Positions 40,001 to 51,310 of a stretch of DNA of 64,000 nt are shown here, in pieces. Source of the DNA: Alcanivorax sp. S71-1-4 (GTDB taxonomy: Bacteria; Pseudomonadota; Gammaproteobacteria; Pseudomonadales; Alcanivoracaceae); contig NZ_AQOR01000007.1 in assembly GCF_009846755.1 (NCBI RefSeq), positions 103,623 to 167,622 of the forward strand, read 5' to 3'. A model generated the notes under the pieces. That model saw only the letters and a program-made list of their open reading frames with translations. It did not search any database and was not told where the DNA came from. Both the position numbers and the translations under genes were made by a program. Positions within the stretch are counted from its first letter, which is position 1; each line of letters opens with the position of its first letter.

Positions 40001-43000
40001 CGCAGTTCGGGCGAGCTGGCCTTCACCGGTCGAGATCGCCGCGCGGGCCGCATTGCCGAGGCGACGACCGCGACGTTGCTGATCGAGGCGCAGGATGATC
40101 TGGGCCAGATCGGGCAATTGCAGCAGAGCATTAGCGTACAACCCGACCGCGCGCCACAGATGGACGCGCTGATGCTCAGCCAGCCGCAAAGCAATTTCTA
40201 CGGCAGCACCCATACCGTCAGCCTGAGCAACCTGCTGGCGGTGGATGAGGGGCAGGATGCGGCGGAGATTGCGTTGTTGTCCGGGCAGAATACGGTGCTT
40301 GCCTCGAGAACCCTCTCGGCAGGCAAGGGCGCGTTGTCGCTGACAGTCCGCTTGCCGGAAACCGACCTGCCGGATGATCGCTTCAGCTTCCGCGTGCGCT
40401 ACACGGATCATCTCGGCCAGCAAGGGTTGTCGGCCCCCTACAGCGTGCAGATGTCACGCTTCCCGAACGCGTTGCAGTTCGATGACGGCGACGGCTCGCG
40501 CAACCCGCGCGTGTTCCGCGCCGGTGTGGCAGCCCGCTATCAGGTGCGCGTGATCGACAGCGCGGCGCGGCCTGTCGCTGCGCAGCATGTTGACTGGCAA
40601 TTGCTGCGCAATGGTCAGGCCGTGCAACAAGGCAGTGTCACCACGGGCCTGGGTGGCCTGGCGGACTGGACGCTGGATACCGCATTGCCCACCGGCATTT
40701 ACGATTTGCAGGCCGCCGTGCGTGGCTTCGCCGTGCGCAACACTCTGCGTTTGCGTGTCGATGCCGGCGCGCTGGCTGCGGTGAATGTGGCGCATATTCC
40801 TGCCACCCAGGCCGGTGAGCACATCACGCTGACTATTGCCGCCGTCGATGCGGGCGGCAACCCGGCCTTGCTGCCGGACGATGCGCAACTGCAACTGGCG
40901 TTGCCGTACCCCGGTTTCTATTTCGGCTTTACCAATGACGCGCAGGCGGAACCGATGGGCGAAGGGCAGCGCATCACCCTGAACCTGCGTTCTTCGGCGG
41001 TGACATTGCCCGTGCGTGCAGGCACTGTCGCGGGCCTGTACCAGGGCGCGGTGAGTCTGCAAGGCAACGGCGTGGCCCTGCCGGTGCGCTATGACCACGA
41101 CGAGCAGTTGGCCACCGCGCCTGTGGCGGTCAGTGCGCTACCGATGGAAGTGGTGCATGCCGCGCCGGCACGCCTTGCCCTGACGCTCGCCGGCTTCGAT
41201 AACCACGCGCAGGGTGAAGCAGACGTCCTGGAAGCGGATGAAACCGCCACGGTACGGGTGCGTCTGGAAGACACCTTCGGCAACCGCGTTTATCAGTTTG
41301 CGGACGCGCAGACGGCGTTTGCCGCCACCGTCGCTGTGGACGGCGATGCCACCGTGGAAGGCGAGGGCAGTCACGCCGCGACGCTGACCGCCGGCGAAAC
41401 CACCGTGGCGGTCACCACCAGCGTGGCAGGCGAGGTGCAGGTCAGCATTCCCGCGTATCAAGCGGGTGTGGGTGAACTGGTGACGGAGCCGTTGACGCTG
41501 AGTTTCCGCAAGCGTCGGCCCGCCGTGGGCAGCATCGAGGTCGAGCAGGCGGTGAACAGCCTGATCACCCCGATTGCACTGACCTTTAATGAACCACTGG
41601 CGATTGAAGGTGTGACGGATACCGGCATCCAGGTACTGCTGGATGGCCTGCCGGTCGCCGGAAACTGGCTGCTGGACGACACGCTTGCACGGTTTGTGCC
41701 TGACGCGCGGTTGCCGCTGGGCGAATGTGTGACGGTGGATACCACGTCATCACCGCTGCTGGGGCTGGCGGAAAGCGATGCATTGCTGCCGCAACAATTG
41801 CAGGCCTGTGTCGCGCCGTTCGCGTTCGCCGTACCGGAACAGGGTTATGTGCTGGAACAGGCTGCGCTGTCGCTGGCGCTGGACAGTGAATCGCCGGTCG
41901 GGCTGCTGCCTGACCTGTACTTTGACTGGCCGGAGTTGGGCAGCGTGCAGCCGACCCAGATGCCCTGGCTGCTCCAGGTGCCGTCACTGGCTGAACGTGA
42001 CGACGGCACACCTCTGGTCATCACCGCCTATACAGCCGGGCTTGACGACGAGTATGTGGCTTCAGCCAACCGCCTCGAATTGCCGGTGCTCGACCCGACT
42101 GGTGATGTTGACGGCGATGGTCTCAGTAACCTGCTCGAATCGCAGTACGAAGCATTGAACCCGCTGCTGGCTGATAGCGACGGCAACGGTGTGCTGGATG
42201 GCCAGGAAGATTTCGACGGCGATGGCCTGACGAACCTGGAAGAAGCTGCGTTGGGTACGTCGTTGACCAACAGCGATACCGACGGCGACGGCCTGAGTGA
42301 TTACGACGAGGTGAATATCCACCTCACCGATCCGCTGTCCGGTGATAGCGACGAGGATGGTCTGCCAGACTTTGTTGAAGTGATTTCCGGCGGTGATGCC
42401 ACGGATGCGATGGTGCGCTTTATCGATCCGTTCTTCGTCACGCAATTGCTGCCGACGCAGAGCGCCGTGACGCTGGACCCGCTGCTGAATCCGTATGCCG
42501 ACCTTGGCCTGACGGTGGTGTTCGAGGCAGAAGGTCGTCGCTATGAACTGGATGCTGCGCTGCTGGATATTCACGAACTGCTGACCGTGACCAGTTCGAA
42601 CCCGTCCGTCGCCAGCGGTGAAGGGCTGGGTGTGCGGGGGCATGCGCCGGGCGCAGCGGTAATAACCCTGGCCCTGCTGGAAAACCCGTTGGTGTCCACG
42701 CTGGTGTCGGTCACTGTGAACGTGCCACCCGAGCGCGATACCGACGGTGATGGTGTGCCTGATTATCTGGAACTGCTGGAAGGCAGCGACCCGACCGATC
42801 CGGACAGCTACCAGCTTGATGGCGCGCGCGTGGCCTCGCTGTCGCTGCCGCAGTCCCTGAGCGTGCCGCTGAGCGCGGGCACCTACCGGTTGCCGCTGGT
42901 TGCCCACATTGATCATGGCGGCCATCAACTGACGGTGACCGGTGTGGCACTGGACAGTCTCGTTACGCTCATCAGTGCGGACAGCAGCATTGCCAGGGAC

Positions 43001-46000
43001 CAGCAGGGCCTGCTGGAACTGCTGCGTGATGGTGAGACGCTGGTGACGGCATCGCTGACGGATTATCCGGGGGTCATGGCGTCCACGACACTGACGGTGA
43101 CGCCGGTGGATGAGGCAATGCCGACCATCATTGCGTCCGATTACCCGGCGGATCGACTGTATCGCGGCGCGGAATATGGCCGCGCTGTGCTCATGACAGT
43201 GGGTGATCTCAGCCATATCCCGGCCAATAGTGATTTGCAGGTGTACCTGGGTGGTCGGCGTGTGGCCATTGGTCTGCCTCAGCTTCACGCGTGTGAGGAT
43301 TGCGCGGAAGGGGTGTATGTGGATGCACGCAGTAACGCGGAGTTCCTGCTGGTCATGCCGTGGGGCGTGCCGTCCGATCTGCCGGATCAGCTGGAGATGC
43401 GTTTCATGGCGGTCGGCGCCGGCGTGGGTGTCAGGCTGACATTCGATGATTTCCCGGAGGATATTTCCTGGCGCATTCAGGATGCTCAGGCAAACGTATT
43501 GTTTGCCGACGGTAATTACGCTCACAGCCTGGCCAACGGCATCCTTGAGCGTGCGGTAGCCCTGCCGGCGGGTTGTTATGACTTTGTGATCGACGATTCG
43601 TTTGGCGATGGCCTGTGTTGTGACAGTGGTAACGGTGGCTACACATTGACGGATCTCTCAAGCCAGCAACAGGTTGCGGCAGGGGGCAACTTCGGTAGCG
43701 GCGAGCAGGTCAATTTCTGTCTGGCGGGCAATGAGCAGGGTGAGCTGATTGAACAGATCTTTGTGCCGCTGCCTGTCTACGATGATGCGCCCGCCGTACT
43801 CAATACCGGGGCCGTAGTGCTTGCCTATTCCGAGGGTGAGGTATTCCGGCCGACCTTTACATTGCAATCTGCACCTTATAACAGCGCACGGGTGACCTGG
43901 CTGATTGACGGCGAGCCGGTCAACCAGCCAGAACCGGTCTATGTTGATGGCCTGGATGTGTCACGTCCGGATGCCCTGCCGGCATCGGGGCAGCGTATCC
44001 GTATGCGAGCCAGCGAGGTTGGTTCGCCGGGTATGGAGGCGTTGCAGTTGTACCGCTTCCGCTTGCCACAAGAAGCTAACCCAGGTTTCGAGCTCGCTGA
44101 CTGGGATCACGCGGCACAACTGGACTACATGGCGGTGATTGTTGCGGTGGCGACGCAAACGTCTTATCCGTGGCATCCAGCCAGCGGGCCCTTCGCGGAA
44201 ACGTTGCCTGCCGGTGACTATTATCTGGCGCTGATGGCGGGGCATGGTATCCCTGATCGGGAACCGCTGGCTTACACAACAGAAGAAGGCAGCTTCCGCC
44301 CGCCGCTGGCATCGTTCCGTCTGCAATATAACGGGGGCGCAGTGGTGCCGGTTCACACGCAGCCCTATGTGTCATTTATCCGCAACCAGGACACGCAGGC
44401 GCATTTCCATGAAACGAACCTGTCGCCGCTGGTCATGGAAACCTGGATGGACGGCCGCACACTCAGCGTGGTGCTGGAAGAATACACCGGCGCCGACACG
44501 CCGATCCGGGTGTCGCAGCAGGTGCTTGGCACGCTGTCCGTTACGGCGGCGGCTGCACCGCCGACCTGTCCGGCGGTGACGGTACGCCGTACGGGCGATG
44601 CCATGCAGATGCCGCTGTTGCGTTATCAGGCGCCGCCTTTGGCCCCCTTCTCGGGCCCTGTCGATGATGCGCATGCCTACGCCGCCTGGGGGCTGGCGTT
44701 GAGCCAGGCCGATGCACGCTTTATCGGCGTGGCGGATGAGCTGGGCAATCTGTTGCCGAACCAGCCATTTGTCGTGGCGCACGGCAATGGCCTGCTGGAT
44801 ATCTACCTCTTCAGCGGCATGTACCGGGACCTCGTGGCCCAGTATGGCAGCACGGATACGATCCATTTGCTGGTCGAGAATGCCTGCTCCGGTGAAGAAG
44901 AGCTGGTGCCGTTGACGCTGCCGCACACGCTGCATCTGGCGGCACCAGAGATTCTCGATGCCAGCTATACCGGCTCTGGTATGCCAATGCAGGGTAGTTA
45001 TGTCGATGTGTCGGTAAAAGACAGCGACGGTGATTTGTATCGTGTTGGTCTGAAGCGGCTCGTTCAGGTCTGCCAGCCGTATAACTATGTAATGAGCGGT
45101 GAGCCGGCACAGGAATCTTGTCAGGGCCAGTGGGTTACCGAGGAAGAAGAGCTTGCGGTGCTCAATCTGCTGTCACGAGGGCTGCCGATGAGCGGTTATG
45201 CCTGGAGCCGGAATGCGCCGGTCGACACTACGCTGCGCCTACCGTTTATGTTGTTGTCAGCGCCGCTGTTGCCGAATGACGAACTGGTGATATTCGCGGA
45301 GGATGGCGACGGCAACTACATTGAATACACGCTGCCGCCGGAAAAACGTCATTACCACGGTGACCGTGACGGTGACGGCCTGCTGGACATCATCGAACTC
45401 AGCATCGGCACTGATCCCGATATGGCGGACACCGACGGTGATGGTCTGTCAGATTGGCAGGAATATACCGAGCATGGCACAGATCCGCTGAACCCGGACA
45501 CCGATGGCGACGGAATTCCTGACTTCGTCGAGGTGATCTCCGGCAGTGACCCGCTGGATTCAGCAGACGGCCGCATTGCCATCCAGTTCATCACAGCGTT
45601 GAACATGCCGGCGGAAATGAGCGTGTTGATGTCAGACCGGCCCTACCGTCCTGCCGTGACGCTGTTGTTCGAGCACGGCGGTGTCGCCGTCACGCTGCCT
45701 GCCAGTGCCGATATGCTGATGTTCAACAGCGATAACCCCGATGTGGTAATCGCCGACCCCGCCGGACTGAGGCTGGTGGCACCTGGTACTGCGACGATCA
45801 GCGTAACGCTGACGGAGGCACCATCACTCCAGGCCTCCGGCGTGCTGGAGGTCATGGAAGTGGTCGCGCTGGGTAGTGAGCCACTGTATCGCGGCGCCGA
45901 GTACGGGCAGGCCCGGATACTGCTTGAAGGCACGGATGCGGCTTTCACTCTTCTGGAGGCCAGGCTGGATGGCGCCTATATCAGTACGGACTGGCATTGT

Positions 46001-49000
46001 GGCTATCCCTGCATGGAAGGAGTGCAACTGCGCCAGGCTTCGCCCTACGAGCCGCTGTTGCTGACCTTCGAACAGGGTGTGCCGGATGATTTGCAGGGCG
46101 AACTGCAACTCAGGGTGGAAAGATATACCCAGAACGGTTGGCAAGTGGAACACCTGAGCATCGACCTTGAGGTGGCCGACCAGAGCGAGGCGCTGATCCA
46201 GGTGAGCGATGCGCCGGCACTGACTGTGGCATCCGGACACGCGCTGAAACCTCCTGTCGCCGGGGTGGTTTCCGCACCGCATAACACGGTGGAAATGCTC
46301 TATCTGCTCGACGGTGCGCCGGTGGGGCAGCATCGTGCCCTGCCGTTGAGCCGTGACCGGATCAGGTTGCGCGCCCTTTATCACCCGGATTCCACCGAGC
46401 AGGCGCCGCTGGGCCAGGTGCAGTACTTCGGTTTCAGCGTCGATTCACCCAACGGCGAAGGTTACCTGATGCTGCGCAATATCCAGTTCCAGAGCGCTGA
46501 AGAAGTCCAGTTGGCCATTGTCGATGCGGCCAGCGGCGAGATGTTGCCGGGTGCCCGCTTTGGGCTCTCTCAGACGGATGGCTTCGTGCTCGATTACGCC
46601 ATCCCAAATGGTGACTACTGGCTGGCGATGGCCGTGGACCCGGAAACGTCGGACTGGCTGGATCAGGGCATTGCCGAGGATGCCTATTTCTTTATCGACA
46701 GCGGCATGGCACCGCAGTGGGAAGAGGGCGGCGCCCCTTATGCTCCACCGCGCAATAGCGTGGCGATAGAGTTTGAGCTGGAGTATGACCTGGCGCAGAT
46801 CAGGCCGCGTGGTGGCGAGGCAGGCATTCTCCTCACACACGGCCACGACGTGCTCGAAACATTCCATGTACGTCGGGACGTGCCGCTGATCGCTGCTCCA
46901 GAGATGGACGGCAGCGCGCTGTCACTGCGTGTCATCGAATACGGCGCCGCCGGTGCAGCCGCGCGGGTCAGTGAGATTCCGCTGGGCGTGCTGACGGTGG
47001 AAGCGGGGACGACGAGTTGCGGCACCCTCGAAGCCACTGTGCTGCCGCAAACGGTGTCGTCGCTGACCAATGTCCAGCGTATCGAGCAACAACTGGCTGC
47101 ACTGGAACACAATGCACCGGTACTGGACCTGCTCGACAGCATGCCGGTGTTCGGCATTGAGGAGGTCCTGGGCATGTCACCCAGCCCGTCCGACACCGTC
47201 GGCCATTACATGCTGGTGAACGTTTCGCAGGCAGCGGCTGAGGTGAGCTTCAGTTTTGGTGACAACACATTCGCGTCGCCGGTTTATCCGGTCGGGGCGG
47301 GCCTGTACGCCGTGGATGTCAGCGTCGCTGAAGCCGGCGAGCGTGCACTGAGTGTGAACATGACCACACCGGGCTGCCCGGGCATCACGCAGGTGTTGTT
47401 TGACGGTCATAGCGCGCCACCCACGCTGTTGGTGGATGAATATCCGGATCAGCTACCCGCCATGCAGTTCCGCCGTCTCGCCGCGAATGTACTGGATGCA
47501 GATGGTGACCTCAGTGCCCTGGTAGTGCTGGGCGAACATGAATCGTTCTGTGTCGAGGGTGAGGCTTGCGCCGCCAATAATCGTCTGGTTCTGCTCGGCT
47601 ACCATGACTTTGCCTCGGATTATTACGCCGCCGGAATGTCGTCCCGCGTGCCGGTGACGGGCCGCTCCCAATATGGGGGCTGGCTGGAGATTCCCCTGTT
47701 GATGGATCCGCAGTGGTTCAATCCGCCGGTGCTGCTGATGCAGTCCGGTACCGAACTGGGGGGCATTACCCGTCTGCACGTCATGGCACTGGATGGCGCA
47801 GGGCAGGCGTCGCTGCAGAGCATCACGCTCGCCGATCTGGCCAACGTGACCGACAGCGACGGTGACGGTCTCACCGATGCGCAGGAGCAGTTGCTGGGCC
47901 TGGATCCGTCGGTTGCAGACAGTGATGGCGACGGTGTGGAGGATCTGATCGAGATGCTCGCGGGTCATGATCCTCTCTCTGCGGAGGATTACCCTGATGC
48001 CGCGTATATTGCCAGCCAGGCCACCGCCGTGAGCTGGGTGTCGCCGCCGGCACCCCTCACCCACACGCTGGGCGTGGACGGGTTGGAAGTGGCGCTTCCG
48101 GATGTGCAGGTCACCGTCTTCGGCCGGCAAACAGTCATGCCCTGGTATCGGGCTGTCGATCCGGCCGCCATACAGGTGTCCGATACCCGTGTCGCTGTGC
48201 TGGCGGAGGGCGCGGAACAGTATTGCCCTGCGGATCAATTTGCCTGTCTTGTCAGCCAGTGGTTGCGAGGCGATGAGCAAGCCAGCACAGCATCCGGGCT
48301 TTATGCGCTGCAACCCGGCAGTGTGACGATTTCAATACCGGATATGGCAACGGAGTTCACCGTGACAGTGCTCAGAGCTTCGGTGCCTGCGCCTGCCATT
48401 ACCGTCTCCGCAAAACCGGTGACCGAGACCTATAACCGTTACTCGGAACAGTACCAGACGCTCATGTGGCTCAATGTCGAAGCACAATATGACATTCAGC
48501 CCGTCTACCTGGGATATACACCCTATCCAGAGGACGGCACTGTCTATGCGCCATCCTGTTCTGGCTGTGACTATCTGACAGATGCCTGGGCGGATTACGA
48601 CGGTGATGACCGGCAATTCCTGCTGGAGGCCAGCAGCACGTCGCTGCAGGCAAACGATGTGTTGTATGCGGGCCTGTTCAGTGACCTGTACGGTTACTTC
48701 CCGGTCAGTCGTTCGGTGGCTGGCGTGGTGCCTGCCGCACCTGTCATAGACAGTGATCCTCTGTTGTCAGGGAGCGTGACGGAGCGGGAGGCGCTGGGCG
48801 GCCAAATTCTGGCAATGCCCAATTTCTCCAACATGGGTGTTGGCGGGCAGTTGGGGCTTGTCAGCGATCTTGGTTTCCTGAGCGAACGACAAAGCATGCC
48901 GCTGCGGTGGGGAGACAACGACCGGTTGCGGTATGCCGTGAACTCCGGCTCCAGTTACCAGGCGCATCATCGTCGTTTCTGGTATGACGGCTCCGCCCAG

Positions 49001-50479
49001 GAAGGCGAGGTGCTGTTCTACATTGATATTGGTGCCTCATACCGGATGGCGGGGCGTGTGCTGCGCGCCGATGACGCCAGGTCAGGCCTGACGGCAGACG
49101 ATGTCGTCCCCGGCGCCTTCGTGCAGGTGGGCCCCCACCAGACCGTGCAGCGCTATCAGGTATTGGCACCGGCCGAGGCCGGCATGTACCACCTGATCAT
49201 GGCGGCGGCGAGTCAGTCCACCACGCCCTCCATGACAGACCAGCAGGCGGCAGAGGGACGTTATACCTGCAGTGCTTCCTCTGCCTGTCGCACTTCGCCC
49301 TACATCGCGGTGACACCGGCGGCTGCCGGCGACGGCGTGATGCCATGGTACGAACCTGCCGGGTGGCCAGAGCAGCCTGCGTTTGCCGGCACGGCCATTG
49401 GTTATGGCAGCGGGCAGCCGGATGGCTCCGTCTGGTTCCTGAAAGACATCGGCGTGCCGAGGGCCTGGCGGTTGTTGCCGGAGCATACCGGTGCGAGTTG
49501 GCAATCGCTGGTGCGCGACAGCGCGGAGCAGGATATCGAGCGCAGCGAATCCTACCTGGTGACCGTGGCACCGGCGCCGTCCTGCGATATTGACGCCGTC
49601 ACGGTGGAGTGGTTCGGTGCAGGTTCCTACGGCACCCAGACCGGCTTTTCGGAAATCCCGGATGGACCTGCGGCGATGGTCCGGACGATCAGCCAGGTGA
49701 TGAACTCCCCACGCCGCATAATGATCAGCCCCACCGAAGAGACCGAGGCTGGCTCGTTGCTGGACTGGTGGAACGCGGTGGTGCCTAACGGCGTGGACTT
49801 CTACAGTGGCACCCCTGCCATTCGGGTGGAAGCGACAGATGCCGTGGAGGTCACATTGAACTGGCCGGCCCCTGGCTTCAGCCTTTCGTCCCCGGACGGC
49901 GTTTACTTCTATCTCTACCGGGGGGAGTACCTGGCCGGGGCAGAGGACTTGCGTGACCTGCCGACCCAGCTGCCGCTGCGTATCAAGGCGCGCTGCGGTG
50001 CGGAAACCCTCAAAGAAGTATCGCTGGATCAGGCGACCGCTCCGGTCAGTATCTCCTTGCTGGGGACGCAACCGTCCTGGCACGCAAACGCCCGCTCGCG
50101 GCTGTCGTTCGAACTGGTCGATGAGCGCAGGGACACACTCATGCTGGCCGTCACGATGGATGTCGAGGGTGAGTCGAGAGTCATCGCCGAAAAATGGTTT
50201 AACGAAATGCCTGTGTATAACAACCGGTACACCGGCTATCCCGTCCAGGTGGGTCATGAAGCCAGCCAGCTGATGTTTGACTTGCCAGTGGTGGTGGACG
50301 CGGATATTGCGCCGGGTATCTATCCCTTGCACATCATGACGCTGGATGTGCGGGGCGATTACCATGTGCAGGCATTCGAGGTTGAGATATTGCCGGCGTT
50401 CAGTGCGCCGGACGCGCCTGCGTGGCCGGCACCGGCGCCGACCCGTATCAGATTCATGCCTGAACCCACAGTTGAATAG
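10064..50479 (+). CDS. giant exported multidomain Ig-like / beta-propeller / TIG protein (13,471 aa)
   Basis: One uninterrupted frame of 13,471 codons (roughly 1.4 MDa) encodes an exported protein. The start is TTG 10064, six bases after GGGAAGG (10051-10057); ATG 10076 is the alternative. A Sec signal peptide ends about residue 30 (AAAHAVA before DDIRV). In order: an N-terminal region with a Big_2-like Ig near 250-340; an array of Ig/cadherin-like repeats (about 445-2900); a helix-richer island (about 2930-3220); seven propeller/SbsA-Ig/TIG superunits (about 3225-7720); more Ig, two further propeller-like blocks and invasin-like repeats (to about 10,670); and three C-terminal modules with DxDGDG loops. 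I see no LPXTG, PEP-CTERM, RTX nonapeptides, two-partner secretion domain or C-terminal membrane segment. The outer-membrane step is therefore unknown. Two exported PPIases follow at once. An adhesive or structural role is likely; no enzyme domain was recognised. Confidence 0.95.
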   Translation: MLAGMLPAGIRLLTRITAIIGIMAAAHAVADDIRVESVINHTSSGPVPYVVTLGECDDVARLATSDDAGLVMTRDARLGVCEARFSASGAERLSPSVTVHRLDGSTRTIAEQFPSADDAPPQIAYVGLGIDGNDQAQQLVLQLQASDNVDLRYLSVDVLGVRASVLRAAGGVLGAVEDQAFAQVSGLRAYPVEHGQNSFSITIPLSEVLSADAIASDAMVILDARAVDAHGNEAALSKIAFVGGEINERVDGLSVTPGRLVLTHPLQTPALVPVAQFQFRGEVALPGAGSGVSYVSSDPSVVGVSASGIVYPLAETQGTPVIITVSYPGTTSVQVPVTVDFSVTMESLLLEGVDDSNPLVLPRLNRFISLPPLYAVLSNGEQVAMPGNWRRQVEIEEDQGLLESNGQGDLRARGAIHGGAPARVRLRLNEAPGLSLSFPVHAHDAAPDVSLQAPASVTVGEELIIGAVATDDVAIKRVTFLVDGAPLTSDETAPYGMTLPVGESLLGKTLSVAAMAVDSAGNQTFTPAQDVAIQSQDKPLDVPGMQIEAPADGQRVVESLPLTVQVARNLGGEFAEPDGLVRQIQLTLDGQLVGQIGAPLYETRPGGDGEEVFEVWRGRITLPAVSARETSLALQATLIGADGAMQALPAQLIRALANQPPSGRVMAPVEGASVTAGNPVRVSVQAVDDAGPLGVEVALLNGEQVIATQVPAQAQSELQRDALDPMVSLLTFDVPTTQEDMGRQLALSARITDYHGKVFRTEAVRVSVVGDQPPTVALSHPQEGSAHVAGLPLDIRAQAVDDVGIERVEFYLDGRLVGSDYQAPYTVTVVTDPIQREEQRVVLSVRAFDNAGQQGDGAPVAIVLGHDEQPPVINLASPVISETSGGTDIASLIENQQFVFKLTGYDNVGVTALEVSGLRRAANGRLVLTGRPDDTLDHNALPLQSLPGTANGYSAAALVSAPAFSGAGTQDIYPLSARVRDQAGNESTLHFTVAIRADQAPEVSRLSADKPAYALNDTLLLSVQAVDDQQVDQLRLRLRNGGGVLLREVTHRSQDGDFVPMRNVQHRFTLPLADFALPNEAQTLSAEVVALDRLGQSSAALTLPITVQADEQGPVITLYDPTPQSVLTAGASVTFQWRATDENGLQGITVSGPDGTLLTRTLSGLEQSGSFIAQVPQQADELVLDVTGTDRYGNTAQRAWRYVVTQDAPPVIDIRSPAPGLRVREGEQLSVNFTVSDDKRVEQARVLVEQQGNVRFEKVFSASQIAAATSAGSFLNALLPVPTAPAQGESFRFVVQATDSAGQTSEKPVDVRIVDDEEAPVVQMTQPASDLSALPGEMLSIQGIVVDDIHVADIRVVVRNEQGRHVLPWSGNLVRSDEIEEIRQPNPGSFGSVIIGRRHVSTFSGTVRLPRDFVQYTGQVFELLLEADDKGVNTGESPARTLTILADEDAPGIRIDKPGDVVVERTDAVLEAQITDNLELDTVSVTLIGDSQQVIYSEQAVGTDVLALRNVAIPLEAYHPVPESGHTLTLRVTATDTSGNEASLNQHFTLLPDQAPTVVVTLMEPADRALAGRLAHAALEVRDDAPEEGILTLPLVTSLADTVERNFSGSSLPAQPPAILPEPLIQWHYPEAAQRPVQVLLNGRQVLALDAQASLRGVAEITGELRVQAEGVVVSYRLTRHWDDACQHHSTVDTVTDPALLLSEWLVDGVMVLEVEPLFDGVAGGYPLRRLSFEQRRTDALSEYVVGERRQSIRGRAILRADVADAAAFGGVGVLQLFAPLRGQNSLDRFGLAHAVPADLPGVRSLQLLAHATDRFAQERADQVLPPLQRLDILPDERAPSLLLKAPQSGTEVVQGQQMPFQLQGDDDTGLIRQLRLLAADGAILHEQAGRYGVPEQTFAWQIPDDIAPGLLSVFLEAEDPSGLRTSQEVLLPVQPNAPPTMALNAFRSYRTEAGYQRNFTEQSRLALNEFWVRSGEPFRVELEARDDTALRNISISRLTPEGSEVLLHQWDFPALCPDEPQQRVARVQDVVFDQAAPTEYVLRAEDRHGQRTQRRFIVNPETNVAPELRIVTPAPEQKIAAGTFAIQVGIAASDDRILSRSDISVYANGRLLHRYGTGSATQPPGGEGRIDDAFNSIYDSFDAHYGVDVANEHGRKDSPHARQDTFLLELPEGILTQNTALEITAVITDSDGATGRHAVTIELAPDDILPEAILGRPQVGDRLTEAAFLDVRFAAYDNVKVQSLELYRGYGALTADGYVQSEFGTPLRVEDTIPAVDANPITTQNIDTPDYVHRLQLPRLPVIADALQVDIAAVERLDIWFRLVVRDASGNVRTREVSFPVRADERPVLDIIEPLAGSRQVEHAPLYVNVNAFDDVALDSVRLIARHDGQEIYNVPLSQPPYAFSVPMPAFDAEQPARNSVTLQVEAIDSYGAAYGDLDNHRATETLMVEVVGDEPPVVVIASPANQSSVTEGEVLVVEINAIDDVGVDRVALQVAGLVIGERTLVDYEYPYEFLITVPYGQAGKDIVLSAAVTEQRAAEARTVNAVSPVVVHVDADTEAPEIQVQQPAGAGTAVEGRPLPFRFTAQDNVRVTSTLVELLLDVNRDGAAADDEVAASIAFVAPPYQSAFTLRRFDDYLGEAADDVTQLTARLRITARDGAGNESVSSVPVTVLRNQPPDVTAINILDNRGFSLGAALAQITEGRRIIVDVQAQDLESGLGSVSLYRSLGDTSAPAVLVGTDVTAPYQFSLQVPLGHVGETFAFRATAEDVDGNLSPMSAPRTLTIVEDQPPGAEIIQPANDLSAVVRGEPITVAVRVTDDLGAEGIEKVVFLVNDEPAYTAWQSQTDQGGGSAQDNIFTAQLYAPEGSKGVTLQAIAHDIHGKTGTSQVVRVGVVEDTVAPVIEPLSPAEGEVLTAGEPVSVVVAVSDMGNETERTVTQAWVREFRDANGVWKTLAETSLVLIRDDTRSPGDTRPVSDPDNYYFIYHAEMANGNLLRREMKPDERLRVVTQVETSTHTRTSETRHEVGLALDRRRHVLAAHSGDTVSAAQRQQAQSVYYSALTQFQGEDNIGALLAAWNTLDPSQIDPATGAPDVRALFSDPQRPAMRTGLFMLDAMPVVEAAGDGHEYLFSSLLNGAAEVFAGAITDLHADASLVLAAKAGLPETGVVRAEDESAFSNALAQTITQDPDTGARYLDNTGGELLLFTRRNGEGQFGLPYQLAGRVDMPFPEVLGIARADNMVLVANGHGGVQVVDISRFDMPYRIGFIKPDGYARDVVIRDGYAFIAASEQGVVVADISDPALPIVAALDTLGVASRLQLAGDHLYVTNLGANGLAAELNVIDVRNPPQPYMARTIRLTPSRADHRYDGIVDVLVAGNLAYASVQLSDQEDQPAQSGLEIIRLGEQNADSDATVPVITHRQADWLDFSVRDLALANGAVEIAAARGGVARLQLAELTVMRHTPVHDETQVPSTLPRVSIELSSVLDPATSLTNNVRLYKGQGEFPEDISDQVSVRFGTRDGQDARRFIELLPPEDGWQAGETYQVAVLPGLQSFGSDMLRMSNTYRFSFHISAAGDADKPDIVDIVPAEGDVRGGTRVTLRGHAFGTQSRVLFAGQEAALESVAPGDEGALDTLVVMTPPNYAGPAAVTVINDDTLRNTVQAGFRYVDDLRLSFIDPGVVGVSQSGEGDRVNVVGFGFHPGVSLRAWPSEQPQQVQTTAAGSDRLQLLSAERMSWTVPDFGTAYRGFLDVEAVDEAGRRYWLPRALFYGKLAAASVLETASPVTGGPGDQPDVPDAMLLPPGRIMDLAADDALQLIYVLGRGRYTSETPGSGVLSPEAFAATQPPGWISLVHYRRDQLDDAAPMLGFGYMNLPQALTPVAMTLSDTQLYVSAQGLDFDYIDVPFEGLPHLLVYERETRVPDIDPDDAPPPSLDRDLLYALPLPLAEAPQQLLVSGQLLIAAASDGVALLNVANPTRPGIVQVLRSAVINGATTSLRPVQIHLEGQHLVVETGTSTRAHRVVFDLSAPGAPQLSAVSVPAGHKAGLRGRPVTAYAQGSTLTLHDQRQPRLPPMIGAYQPSGFELPGDVSGMAAGNSLVAVQLRYGCERQKVEYYVQLLDVSRSTDPALLDAMKTYDCNGMVDRYGASPALTGYPRREPVLLTDDGLLLTAEQSLRITDTLVMDLVAMTPEPDSEGVSLESQVALRFTHPVVVPAAQTEADWLARYVALVREDGSSEGETVAADIHLDSADPRRVLISPAQPLAAQSEFRVTLRGDAAGRRTEGLFEYSARFRTGQRSGDAVQIVSVETPYVPVNGGPLSLLLRHPGEHPAVLVAGRNAPLTSLTPLPDDLFRADVDAPPGLPGSASLTVVTSDGSSDTLLGGVLYVEPLVLSSLSPVTGNVDGGTQVTIKGRGFRADAGRLQVFFGNAQANPDQVRIVDEGTLSVVAPAGALGIVDVTVTQDDGQNETLPAAFEYRQPPQANIPHEGTVRDMVLDPTGTWAAVATGDRVYLINIAASTWTAREQDPLLPADLLAMIDEDGNDVDDRIVSHIPLPGGWQAQRLALSFERGTDRILVSARREQQGEASSALFIVAVDALDISKSTLIRELPLPGDGARGLVASGERALVTLGTAGIGMVDTYLHTRAFLQTRLAMPNQVPALDVAALPSVAGEGSHYVVVGGLLDHATQRLQQVQQPGAKGFQVLRNDAAGGLQWISALDILGTAVEVAGHVAVVAAGDGGVVLVDLSNPLQPVIVSRLNDLGYVRDISVFGHVLYVASQNGLSTFDITDPAAPLRLHGQMGGGKAPWVVTATPYGVLLGGVEMTSVLNDVMLKLISAEPANGILDRQPDGSVLIRLRFNKAISDYAPNLDKVLLRTAAGEPVAHQVRTENNDLLVTLTAPHTLVRGEPLRLTVEQDLASVKQIAGQPPQVLYRLPRTQRRDFIWRGGRIDTLSVDTVLPRRVLAGESARLFISVRGGPRDLEDVSLWLGSLPLTLRSVAVSDDDPRAVIYTADTPPLPVAGQYDLTLRALRTDMPEYATRAGAVTVDARLVLQAATPRWGQLSGGDVITLTGEGFEPGNSVADGMQVSIGGVPARAVQVPAHDRMLVTVPAGAPGRTDIRVQHRNGQSAVLADAWGYGLRQLAHSQPSRIYPTDIHLDLASGVAVTTTGLFPYSEPNIVNVLGAEVPDAYRLATFDVQRHDRLPLAGGVSSVVATGRPYAEMARWLTAGQLAPSLDCFLTPDHCEEHRSEEEIALYERSSGTRYVTSTDSVQLQWLEEIEQGVTRQRLYLASGAGGVARFNADDLNGVQLTSQIFAGSGEGVAAMVKGGDAVYAATFGLDPGDANPNECAGHSSGDQTRALPLRTYGFQVPEDPVLMGQLDDVPSGYRLRRQGQWLLVAGNMNTGRGPQPDCPWTFESATLGQGSSGNTVQLLDIFDPLLRQSLVFDDVVHDALLYGRYVFAAVGESLQVVHRDRTEERARIDFAAEQPSTGNALALRRFGQLLVVSSETGLYAVDIRDPMAPTVLSAGNVERAEQVEVFRDRLIVASGTEGIRAFELPGTFVTAASMLDTAARYAGTDDIDVLDVQAPLTLDFNEAVELASLQEADALSLVNVSTGEAVPLQIIDSVADEQSTGVLSVTLDFARQAGERYRLAVHQLRNLRGGDLWLPFSAEFRLASETQSQPEILDVTGGVRHRGDDSPVLIHGEGFSASASVRINGMPVSSLYLDAQTLQIPAGALDMLPLNPGMHHLTVADGELVAHAPGAIVLGDTPQGVDLTLSPDSADTAGGYLVSIQAGRDVILPGSRVVLRSRTSDLELSTLFTPEGAEIVDLHDDVVDLRSFTFWLPGVVTPDVFAVFLRSGERELYVGDFSYQLPAGRPLDLPNYPPMTLGAALNDQHLLYVGVADGQKPNAGNRFLMEAGIEIYDVTLSERPVRLAQLTTEGGVTGLALSGNVLWAAASEQGLLQIAVSDPAQPLLVRTEAVPGYRVTDVDHDAGRGWLAMAAASDLGTGFVRIIDTASDYLASPTGVTPIAFAEGERAGQPVDVAWLGDTLYVLLVRGTGNDQSLALATVPDVTDLASMTVQPLAQSAVGEQLPGLLVQHGQVLVSSGGRLTSYGWQQDEESWQPDYWSDITAGSGVLTRIDGSILVGGHRGLQTTRQPNLSVSGVTPADGSVLGQGQSVRIRFSDLINTDIVASAVTLNDDQGQDVSGNVSLEAVNTLRGGYIELIPHLAGDTTLHVAVNDTLRSLDGRLLQQPVSFSFPYRDAMPLHIERVANAASDRPFVHAEGGERVVIHGSGFGQNAAALSVQVGQALLGAEAIVQISDRQIELELPPLHLGAQSLAATVTVRRDTLHARLDGALVIVPRLEIVSINPHTGPPKGGNWLEIVGRGFHSGVVVTVGGRQAGNLELLSANRLRVRVPGGAFGYAQVAVESAFFDDEHAYSPQDYFYAGSATGTTALPDDRPSPVAAIAAGEQLIYAVTGGSYDLEDQDGRVLRRLNSAVARLIVVDTADAVRPQVLEKALADETVPYFHEVHGGLPETNGFVDIARDGRDLYVVGGHRVFHFDVTVPSDPILISEVPLNEIVGGQTLDARLRAVVADNGLVYTASSIGIHVLRRDEFGELRVLKHIDRLALGGTPDRLVLANDRLWFSMEIGRRVAAVELLSGRYDLVADVPTVDAGGTRFRPRDLLVHGDTVLVSTGERGSVVAYELDGQGGARFAAERPLTYLLRNGALSAGRMTLVGQTLHVAAGQGDLQLYDISDWLAHRFSDAPPLRHYFAVTGDVNSLHVTARAVYVGAAFPYINGAPGENPVSDLQAVQQLGGSVSALENSLLMVMSHTPDAESAHPAGEPVSVSFNRLLDPSQFSAGAPPLLDVLHNGAPVSGALSHEVTGEGSRLVFRPAQPFQAGQRYHVRLSAGTRDLHGATLEHEYSFRFVAAAGQRPLFDSIDLDSGSWRGGEEISLFGSGFDSDTMIRIGDIVLTSDDFLLLTANEIRFRLPALAGAPGSNLPVAIQIINGGLTTTVTATITYVTDPSIEAIGAFDPVARTLDPALVRFGFGDSRLIAVQGQGIADSTRVLVAGAPARELQRVRHDRLVFRLPDNQIGPVPVTLYNQPDRTDAVTSEQLAIDFIASAQLDGRLSVRDEDRIALAQPTGWGLYAGNGAALPQLISQVDLGSQLRANEQISALALQGANALALTSAGRLFVHDLSNPLMPRLRHQWDNPEQRALSTPLLHGNVMLLRDTQHFLLGTLAPFALAPHDAPGLRDAVLTARGVYLLFADRVEYRLLSDPDAVAESYPLLMLNPARLQWRDARLLVIGAGELEVFDTHFPASDLRAGLGIASLPGLQDAALNGELLAVLTQSGASNRRIALYDIGPHAGNYVLRSDYVASVRATGGGNWQPQGGLRYRGDRLEWHSGNALWAASVPLDNLWRVGPSPIDGPRQELFANKTGRTESWHAVGLDVSDTDAAVPLMGYQRNLGDSLRFTLHGDNYQQGERYRIALSDTPLLSIAGGAVQFDMPWHLDAAPLFGFDTPQLTGLTPASALTGRPVTLALSGQHLDNVTALRIGNDLFGPADWQVNADGNLLQLTVTLYEPGLHTVVATLADGDAQVLPGSLIVTQALRVDDISSAKTPANTVSDTRATDITVTGAGFEGDLRVHLLRTAQQEQPTDSNRVAFSRPAGSTQLHLQTRGGVPGETLQLVVIREATDEILLASEAQWLTVVDDTLPEVALAQRPAYMTPLELLANEAITVSGFSVLRTPLDYSSQPAQDVSSEFTLQQLAPARWQLRLRDGHTLSHNGYYDFSLTGIADTAGNAASGKYYGSTGSTPLADPAFTQSPVAGEARFRFVANDTLAPRNLRLQIVSESGRSVPATPVTLAVALTRGREYGLQLLAEDNYGAPVQHRYRLSSHYPGQYSSGYVGTGNDGRLTQRILEDFQRFELVSESRDAQGNIAHGGFEALLRDPQIELAAFHTDPDEPEEAVRTVLHYRISGDVDMLNSLQMRVTDLASVAPMNAMEGLMLAADGQSVTGSRSFLNPKIREIAPELAGQTDIPVPVYLDATFGFSGEKRMTASYTLYRDRTPPTLSIVSPQDGDFIAFDERTDVLIQAFDKYGIEQVEVSRDGGAWITLDDPRRYSFTVSAEEFAEGVVPQVQIAVRASDPNGNVTTDGITLRAYDPSEGAPEVAILAPRNGDTFYENEAVTFELALRQVTSAQLCLDVGGEPAAPEDCVAVTRAPEDDERRFVTLRLPRTGEDIVVIARVQSGSLKGYAFLNVRADDGLSHVPAWQVTPSQRVLAGTGLRLRADAPLDMVDFSAASTLDYRDPDGAAPVSLPMAGLDSWQPVMVQGEQLRIDATLRDRADNSATDSRTLQKLPFFTGEQQTFWQSQPGETLQTLVHAPATGTVWAVRDAQGVALYAATALVGRLPDGAELISLHASGNTLYAEIELQAQRYVQRYLNQGSQWLDAGRQPLAGEVLAAHGNMLWVSLQQAVELLIFNGPGEGTPVAGLALRETIRDAVTRQDHLLVLTDSGITEIALDIGQAPALASVAEHAAVAFGVERFDGLAVQQDVLWAWQGQTLVPLRTLPAGAGWAAGEALTMPAPVQQVLADGSLLRVLTGSGAQREWALLEQGEVVGLLPDNGAPGVSSASAWIQPQTDASGETVLVARAVDRQLAAPVPLMDVAASATGVQVQVSGLDARRIEAVFTRTDGGIVPARLQRLERVVDELTYVWWLDAADLSEGDALTLTLQQAGRSDSLSLIVPAAGTPATAQALPASGTVLALSADVPVQMPVTAPAQTASATWQAEDVLAGVARMALFENADGEARAWQWARAAATPASGVVTFRLNDTTVATHTVAASDVSGEGIQATLLSPANNSSFRSGDAMPIEYRVSDASARALKHVEISLLDFNGNLIQSTRLANAAGRLAWLLPAVNQREVFTLRLRGYFGEAHAWQETTLGLTVLPVRGIAQPVLEAPLLVRAGAQFSAGLAEPLPAGSTQVVIRDASDNTLARGTQNVLLQAPAAGSRLRVTASAEDGQGNHSQVQRAVTVLPGYDWQPDGTLVADHLLPDVDRLWVANGRDLLDRQGTVLRRFDAPLTSLVSLGDRLLVSVAGQGFHVLDPIEDFASVATQPLADDIQSVTRYGEWLFAQVADGIRVFRVSGNTLTPQPLAETRLRQLLGAEQIVALRADAQGLLVLDDNGLHRITRDGSQWTASTLHVLAGGVALARVGEALVIADDRGGLTRLDRRGAFRLPATRPIAALAVAGTDVLAALTDGRTLAVFDAGTAGTLQWLGDYSLPALDDTLTVQGDRLYSGGRVYRWQQSGAPVPLADMIALDTVVASAARDGEFMLAGALAGAGYAQPSAEADSGWALRQLGAPFTTLVDSVAFSATQDFVLERDTGLLHRYLPGASKPAQTVSHAKRLPSLLHSSEHFLMAVAGDSLLIHDPEDLNVQTVFTVLPGDNIVSLSSHGDVLYVATASRRLFRLSGLALPLQTHDIRRTDVLDGGAAQLANLATSGDHLFFTADDQLHRLDTGSLQDTLVPLAGTVDALTVMHGRLWVALRDGSDNRLMALNPFTLSQDGLPSLPLPARARSLASSGDRLLVTLQGGGVRLYAVNLADAGGLAAPLLPAPGVVFSQGGELSLSLTDTFALDSVRYLVNNRVVAARHEAPFDDRVPVPGFLRNGQPFSVMAEASRADGTVVRSVPRQVLLQGEDLPVNGFRVVITAPTAGGVSHLPKPLEVRADVLDSSLPVEQVEFYLSETTDAFGAYQIDGKHYGPQYVIRRDYDESYNGRWLKVRAIDMFGNTTESAPVAIHRVLDADAPLIGGVAIDEDHLLVSPGRVVEKHPFTLRVPVSDPGSGVEQALLRRNGTIVAALFSDGDLVFTERTALRDDVLDYSVEVTDRAGNPAQANFSLQVVEDTRPVPVLVQPPVSVLEQGPLKLIVSAQDDVALRQVRVSWDSFALGAREFSGHTRSSGELAFTGRDRRAGRIAEATTATLLIEAQDDLGQIGQLQQSISVQPDRAPQMDALMLSQPQSNFYGSTHTVSLSNLLAVDEGQDAAEIALLSGQNTVLASRTLSAGKGALSLTVRLPETDLPDDRFSFRVRYTDHLGQQGLSAPYSVQMSRFPNALQFDDGDGSRNPRVFRAGVAARYQVRVIDSAARPVAAQHVDWQLLRNGQAVQQGSVTTGLGGLADWTLDTALPTGIYDLQAAVRGFAVRNTLRLRVDAGALAAVNVAHIPATQAGEHITLTIAAVDAGGNPALLPDDAQLQLALPYPGFYFGFTNDAQAEPMGEGQRITLNLRSSAVTLPVRAGTVAGLYQGAVSLQGNGVALPVRYDHDEQLATAPVAVSALPMEVVHAAPARLALTLAGFDNHAQGEADVLEADETATVRVRLEDTFGNRVYQFADAQTAFAATVAVDGDATVEGEGSHAATLTAGETTVAVTTSVAGEVQVSIPAYQAGVGELVTEPLTLSFRKRRPAVGSIEVEQAVNSLITPIALTFNEPLAIEGVTDTGIQVLLDGLPVAGNWLLDDTLARFVPDARLPLGECVTVDTTSSPLLGLAESDALLPQQLQACVAPFAFAVPEQGYVLEQAALSLALDSESPVGLLPDLYFDWPELGSVQPTQMPWLLQVPSLAERDDGTPLVITAYTAGLDDEYVASANRLELPVLDPTGDVDGDGLSNLLESQYEALNPLLADSDGNGVLDGQEDFDGDGLTNLEEAALGTSLTNSDTDGDGLSDYDEVNIHLTDPLSGDSDEDGLPDFVEVISGGDATDAMVRFIDPFFVTQLLPTQSAVTLDPLLNPYADLGLTVVFEAEGRRYELDAALLDIHELLTVTSSNPSVASGEGLGVRGHAPGAAVITLALLENPLVSTLVSVTVNVPPERDTDGDGVPDYLELLEGSDPTDPDSYQLDGARVASLSLPQSLSVPLSAGTYRLPLVAHIDHGGHQLTVTGVALDSLVTLISADSSIARDQQGLLELLRDGETLVTASLTDYPGVMASTTLTVTPVDEAMPTIIASDYPADRLYRGAEYGRAVLMTVGDLSHIPANSDLQVYLGGRRVAIGLPQLHACEDCAEGVYVDARSNAEFLLVMPWGVPSDLPDQLEMRFMAVGAGVGVRLTFDDFPEDISWRIQDAQANVLFADGNYAHSLANGILERAVALPAGCYDFVIDDSFGDGLCCDSGNGGYTLTDLSSQQQVAAGGNFGSGEQVNFCLAGNEQGELIEQIFVPLPVYDDAPAVLNTGAVVLAYSEGEVFRPTFTLQSAPYNSARVTWLIDGEPVNQPEPVYVDGLDVSRPDALPASGQRIRMRASEVGSPGMEALQLYRFRLPQEANPGFELADWDHAAQLDYMAVIVAVATQTSYPWHPASGPFAETLPAGDYYLALMAGHGIPDREPLAYTTEEGSFRPPLASFRLQYNGGAVVPVHTQPYVSFIRNQDTQAHFHETNLSPLVMETWMDGRTLSVVLEEYTGADTPIRVSQQVLGTLSVTAAAAPPTCPAVTVRRTGDAMQMPLLRYQAPPLAPFSGPVDDAHAYAAWGLALSQADARFIGVADELGNLLPNQPFVVAHGNGLLDIYLFSGMYRDLVAQYGSTDTIHLLVENACSGEEELVPLTLPHTLHLAAPEILDASYTGSGMPMQGSYVDVSVKDSDGDLYRVGLKRLVQVCQPYNYVMSGEPAQESCQGQWVTEEEELAVLNLLSRGLPMSGYAWSRNAPVDTTLRLPFMLLSAPLLPNDELVIFAEDGDGNYIEYTLPPEKRHYHGDRDGDGLLDIIELSIGTDPDMADTDGDGLSDWQEYTEHGTDPLNPDTDGDGIPDFVEVISGSDPLDSADGRIAIQFITALNMPAEMSVLMSDRPYRPAVTLLFEHGGVAVTLPASADMLMFNSDNPDVVIADPAGLRLVAPGTATISVTLTEAPSLQASGVLEVMEVVALGSEPLYRGAEYGQARILLEGTDAAFTLLEARLDGAYISTDWHCGYPCMEGVQLRQASPYEPLLLTFEQGVPDDLQGELQLRVERYTQNGWQVEHLSIDLEVADQSEALIQVSDAPALTVASGHALKPPVAGVVSAPHNTVEMLYLLDGAPVGQHRALPLSRDRIRLRALYHPDSTEQAPLGQVQYFGFSVDSPNGEGYLMLRNIQFQSAEEVQLAIVDAASGEMLPGARFGLSQTDGFVLDYAIPNGDYWLAMAVDPETSDWLDQGIAEDAYFFIDSGMAPQWEEGGAPYAPPRNSVAIEFELEYDLAQIRPRGGEAGILLTHGHDVLETFHVRRDVPLIAAPEMDGSALSLRVIEYGAAGAAARVSEIPLGVLTVEAGTTSCGTLEATVLPQTVSSLTNVQRIEQQLAALEHNAPVLDLLDSMPVFGIEEVLGMSPSPSDTVGHYMLVNVSQAAAEVSFSFGDNTFASPVYPVGAGLYAVDVSVAEAGERALSVNMTTPGCPGITQVLFDGHSAPPTLLVDEYPDQLPAMQFRRLAANVLDADGDLSALVVLGEHESFCVEGEACAANNRLVLLGYHDFASDYYAAGMSSRVPVTGRSQYGGWLEIPLLMDPQWFNPPVLLMQSGTELGGITRLHVMALDGAGQASLQSITLADLANVTDSDGDGLTDAQEQLLGLDPSVADSDGDGVEDLIEMLAGHDPLSAEDYPDAAYIASQATAVSWVSPPAPLTHTLGVDGLEVALPDVQVTVFGRQTVMPWYRAVDPAAIQVSDTRVAVLAEGAEQYCPADQFACLVSQWLRGDEQASTASGLYALQPGSVTISIPDMATEFTVTVLRASVPAPAITVSAKPVTETYNRYSEQYQTLMWLNVEAQYDIQPVYLGYTPYPEDGTVYAPSCSGCDYLTDAWADYDGDDRQFLLEASSTSLQANDVLYAGLFSDLYGYFPVSRSVAGVVPAAPVIDSDPLLSGSVTEREALGGQILAMPNFSNMGVGGQLGLVSDLGFLSERQSMPLRWGDNDRLRYAVNSGSSYQAHHRRFWYDGSAQEGEVLFYIDIGASYRMAGRVLRADDARSGLTADDVVPGAFVQVGPHQTVQRYQVLAPAEAGMYHLIMAAASQSTTPSMTDQQAAEGRYTCSASSACRTSPYIAVTPAAAGDGVMPWYEPAGWPEQPAFAGTAIGYGSGQPDGSVWFLKDIGVPRAWRLLPEHTGASWQSLVRDSAEQDIERSESYLVTVAPAPSCDIDAVTVEWFGAGSYGTQTGFSEIPDGPAAMVRTISQVMNSPRRIMISPTEETEAGSLLDWWNAVVPNGVDFYSGTPAIRVEATDAVEVTLNWPAPGFSLSSPDGVYFYLYRGEYLAGAEDLRDLPTQLPLRIKARCGAETLKEVSLDQATAPVSISLLGTQPSWHANARSRLSFELVDERRDTLMLAVTMDVEGESRVIAEKWFNEMPVYNNRYTGYPVQVGHEASQLMFDLPVVVDADIAPGIYPLHIMTLDVRGDYHVQAFEVEILPAFSAPDAPAWPAPAPTRIRFMPEPTVE
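11400..18770 (+). repeat. Ig/cadherin-like repeat array within the giant protein
   Basis: Successive segments of roughly 90-130 residues repeat the pattern 'PP.v.i..P..G..v..G..l.v...a.Dd.gv..V.f..dG', for example at 11400, 12375, 13680, 14020, 15570, 17100, 17430, 17740 and 18430. This is the signature of bacterial Ig-like folds used as stalks in surface proteins. The copies are well diverged, so they are old duplications rather than a recently expanded DNA repeat. Confidence 0.8.
18840..19740 (+). other. helix-richer non-Ig island in the giant protein
   Basis: About 300 residues here break the all-beta pattern. They include charged and Ala-rich stretches such as [31 protein letters not shown] and [20 protein letters not shown]. 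The island sits exactly at the junction between the Ig array and the propeller superunits. I do not recognise a family. Confidence 0.5.
19740..33230 (+). repeat. seven-fold superunit: LVIVD-type propeller + SbsA-like Ig + IPT/TIG
   Basis: The protein repeats a unit of roughly 580-800 residues. The TIG anchor (consensus 'v.P..G...GG..v.i.G.gF') occurs near 20809, 23230, 25213, 27113, 29168, 30899 and 32675. Each is preceded by an SbsA/Big_5-like segment ('P.dg......v.l.F......') and by propeller blades with 'a.G.gGv.vvDis.P..P', for example near 19792, 21945, 24265, 26575, 27937, 29707 and 31660. Domain names are assigned by eye. Confidence 0.75.
33240..42080 (+). other. middle region of the giant protein: Ig, two more propeller-like blocks, invasin-like repeats
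   Basis: After the superunits come Ig-like segments (33.2-34.9 kb), a propeller-like block without a following TIG (35.2-36.1 kb), more Ig (36.1-37.2 kb) and a second lone propeller-like block (37.2-38.9 kb). Cadherin-like segments follow (39.0-40.4 kb), then Big_1/invasin-like filler domains (40.5-41.5 kb, with '[18 protein letters not shown]') and one SbsA-like Ig. Boundaries are approximate. Confidence 0.55.
42090..50476 (+). repeat. three C-terminal modules with DxDGDG loops and Cys pair
   Basis: Clusters of thrombospondin-3-like calcium loops ([27 protein letters not shown] types) begin modules near 42,100, 45,345 and 47,850. Each continues with a Big_2-like Ig and then a domain holding a close Cys pair (HACEDC, HCGYPC, SCSGC). 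The first two copies share the lead-in YRGAEYG. Each module ends in a segment with a further Cys ('PTCPAVTV', 'TSCGTLEA', 'PSCDIDAV'). This is a diverged tandem triplication ending exactly at the stop codon. Confidence 0.75.
43420..43735 (+). other. [13 protein letters not shown] domain inserted in the first C-terminal module
   Basis: About 105 residues contain '[18 protein letters not shown]' followed by 'GNGGYTL' and a final 'FC'. This resembles a small beta-sandwich with a DSYGDGxCC motif seen at the ends of many secreted marine-bacterial proteins. It is present only in the first of the three modules, so it was inserted there or lost from the others. Confidence 0.6.
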
Positions 50480-50500
50480 AACGAACGCGGAGCCCATAGC

Positions 50501-51310
50501 ATGTTGTACTCAAGATGGATGTTGATGGTTTGCCTGGCATGGCTGGCGGGATGCTCGGACGGCATCGCCACCGTCGATGGCCGGGATATTTCCGAACAGG
50601 AATTCCATGCCTATCTGCAATCCAAGCGCATCTCTCCCGATAACGTCGAACAGCGCCGCCGCGCCCTGGACGATTATCTGCACCGCGAGGCCCTGGCCGC
50701 CGCCGCGCTCAAGACCGATCTGCTTGACCAGGCGGCGATCGAGGTGGAAGTCAACGAATACCGCAAGCAACTGGTCATCAGCCGTTATTTCGATGAATAC
50801 CTGCGCGATAACGTGGACGATGCTGCGGTCGCCAGCTACTACGCCGCTAATGCGGATAAATACCGCGCCCGCAAGGCGCACCTGGCACACATTCTGGTGC
50901 GCACCCGGCCGGAAATGTCGCAACAGGAACGTGAAGCCCGGCTGACCACCATCACCGAAGCCCTCAGCCTTATCAACCGGGGCGAAGACTTCGCCGATAT
51001 CGCGGAGCGCTACTCGGAAGATACCTTGTCCGCAGGCAAGGGCGGCGACCTGGGCTGGATGAAAGAAGGCGCAGTAGCCCCGGCCTTTTCCGACGCAGCG
51101 TTTGCCCTCTCGCCGGGCGAAACCTCCGGCATCGTGACCACACCGTTTGGCTTTCATGTGATCCGCCTGATCGAAGGGCCGCAGGTGGCGAGCCAGTCGC
51201 TGCAAAGTGTGGAAGGCGATATTCGTTATCAGCTGCGGCAACGAGCAAAAGATGAAGAGAGCCAGCGTCTGATGTCGTCCGTGAAAGTGACGCGGCGGGA
51301 GGCAGAGTAA
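50501..51310 (+). CDS. lipoprotein parvulin-type peptidyl-prolyl isomerase (SurA/PrsA-like)
   Basis: The 269-aa product begins with a lipoprotein signal whose lipobox LAGC places the lipidated Cys at residue 18; Ser at +2 suggests outer-membrane sorting. A SurA-like helical segment follows. A well-conserved parvulin domain spans about residues 125-227, with HLAHILVRTRPE, FADIAERYSEDTLSAGKGGDLGW and TPFGFHVIRL. It would catalyse prolyl isomerisation and chaperone exported proteins in the periplasm. It starts 21 bases after the giant gene and its stop overlaps the next start (TAATG), so a dedicated role in folding the giant protein is a reasonable inference. EpsD- and PrsA-like proteins have similar layouts. 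Confidence 0.93.
   Translation: MLYSRWMLMVCLAWLAGCSDGIATVDGRDISEQEFHAYLQSKRISPDNVEQRRRALDDYLHREALAAAALKTDLLDQAAIEVEVNEYRKQLVISRYFDEYLRDNVDDAAVASYYAANADKYRARKAHLAHILVRTRPEMSQQEREARLTTITEALSLINRGEDFADIAERYSEDTLSAGKGGDLGWMKEGAVAPAFSDAAFALSPGETSGIVTTPFGFHVIRLIEGPQVASQSLQSVEGDIRYQLRQRAKDEESQRLMSSVKVTRREAE

Noticed and set aside
10064..50479. CRISPR array or tandem DNA repeat origin of the giant gene
   Set aside because: Repeats are visible only at protein level and are diverged; there are no short identical repeats with regular spacers.
10064..50479. RTX adhesin secreted by a type I system
   Set aside because: No GGxGxDxxx nonapeptide tracts, a clear Sec signal peptide at the N-terminus, and no type I secretion genes in the window.
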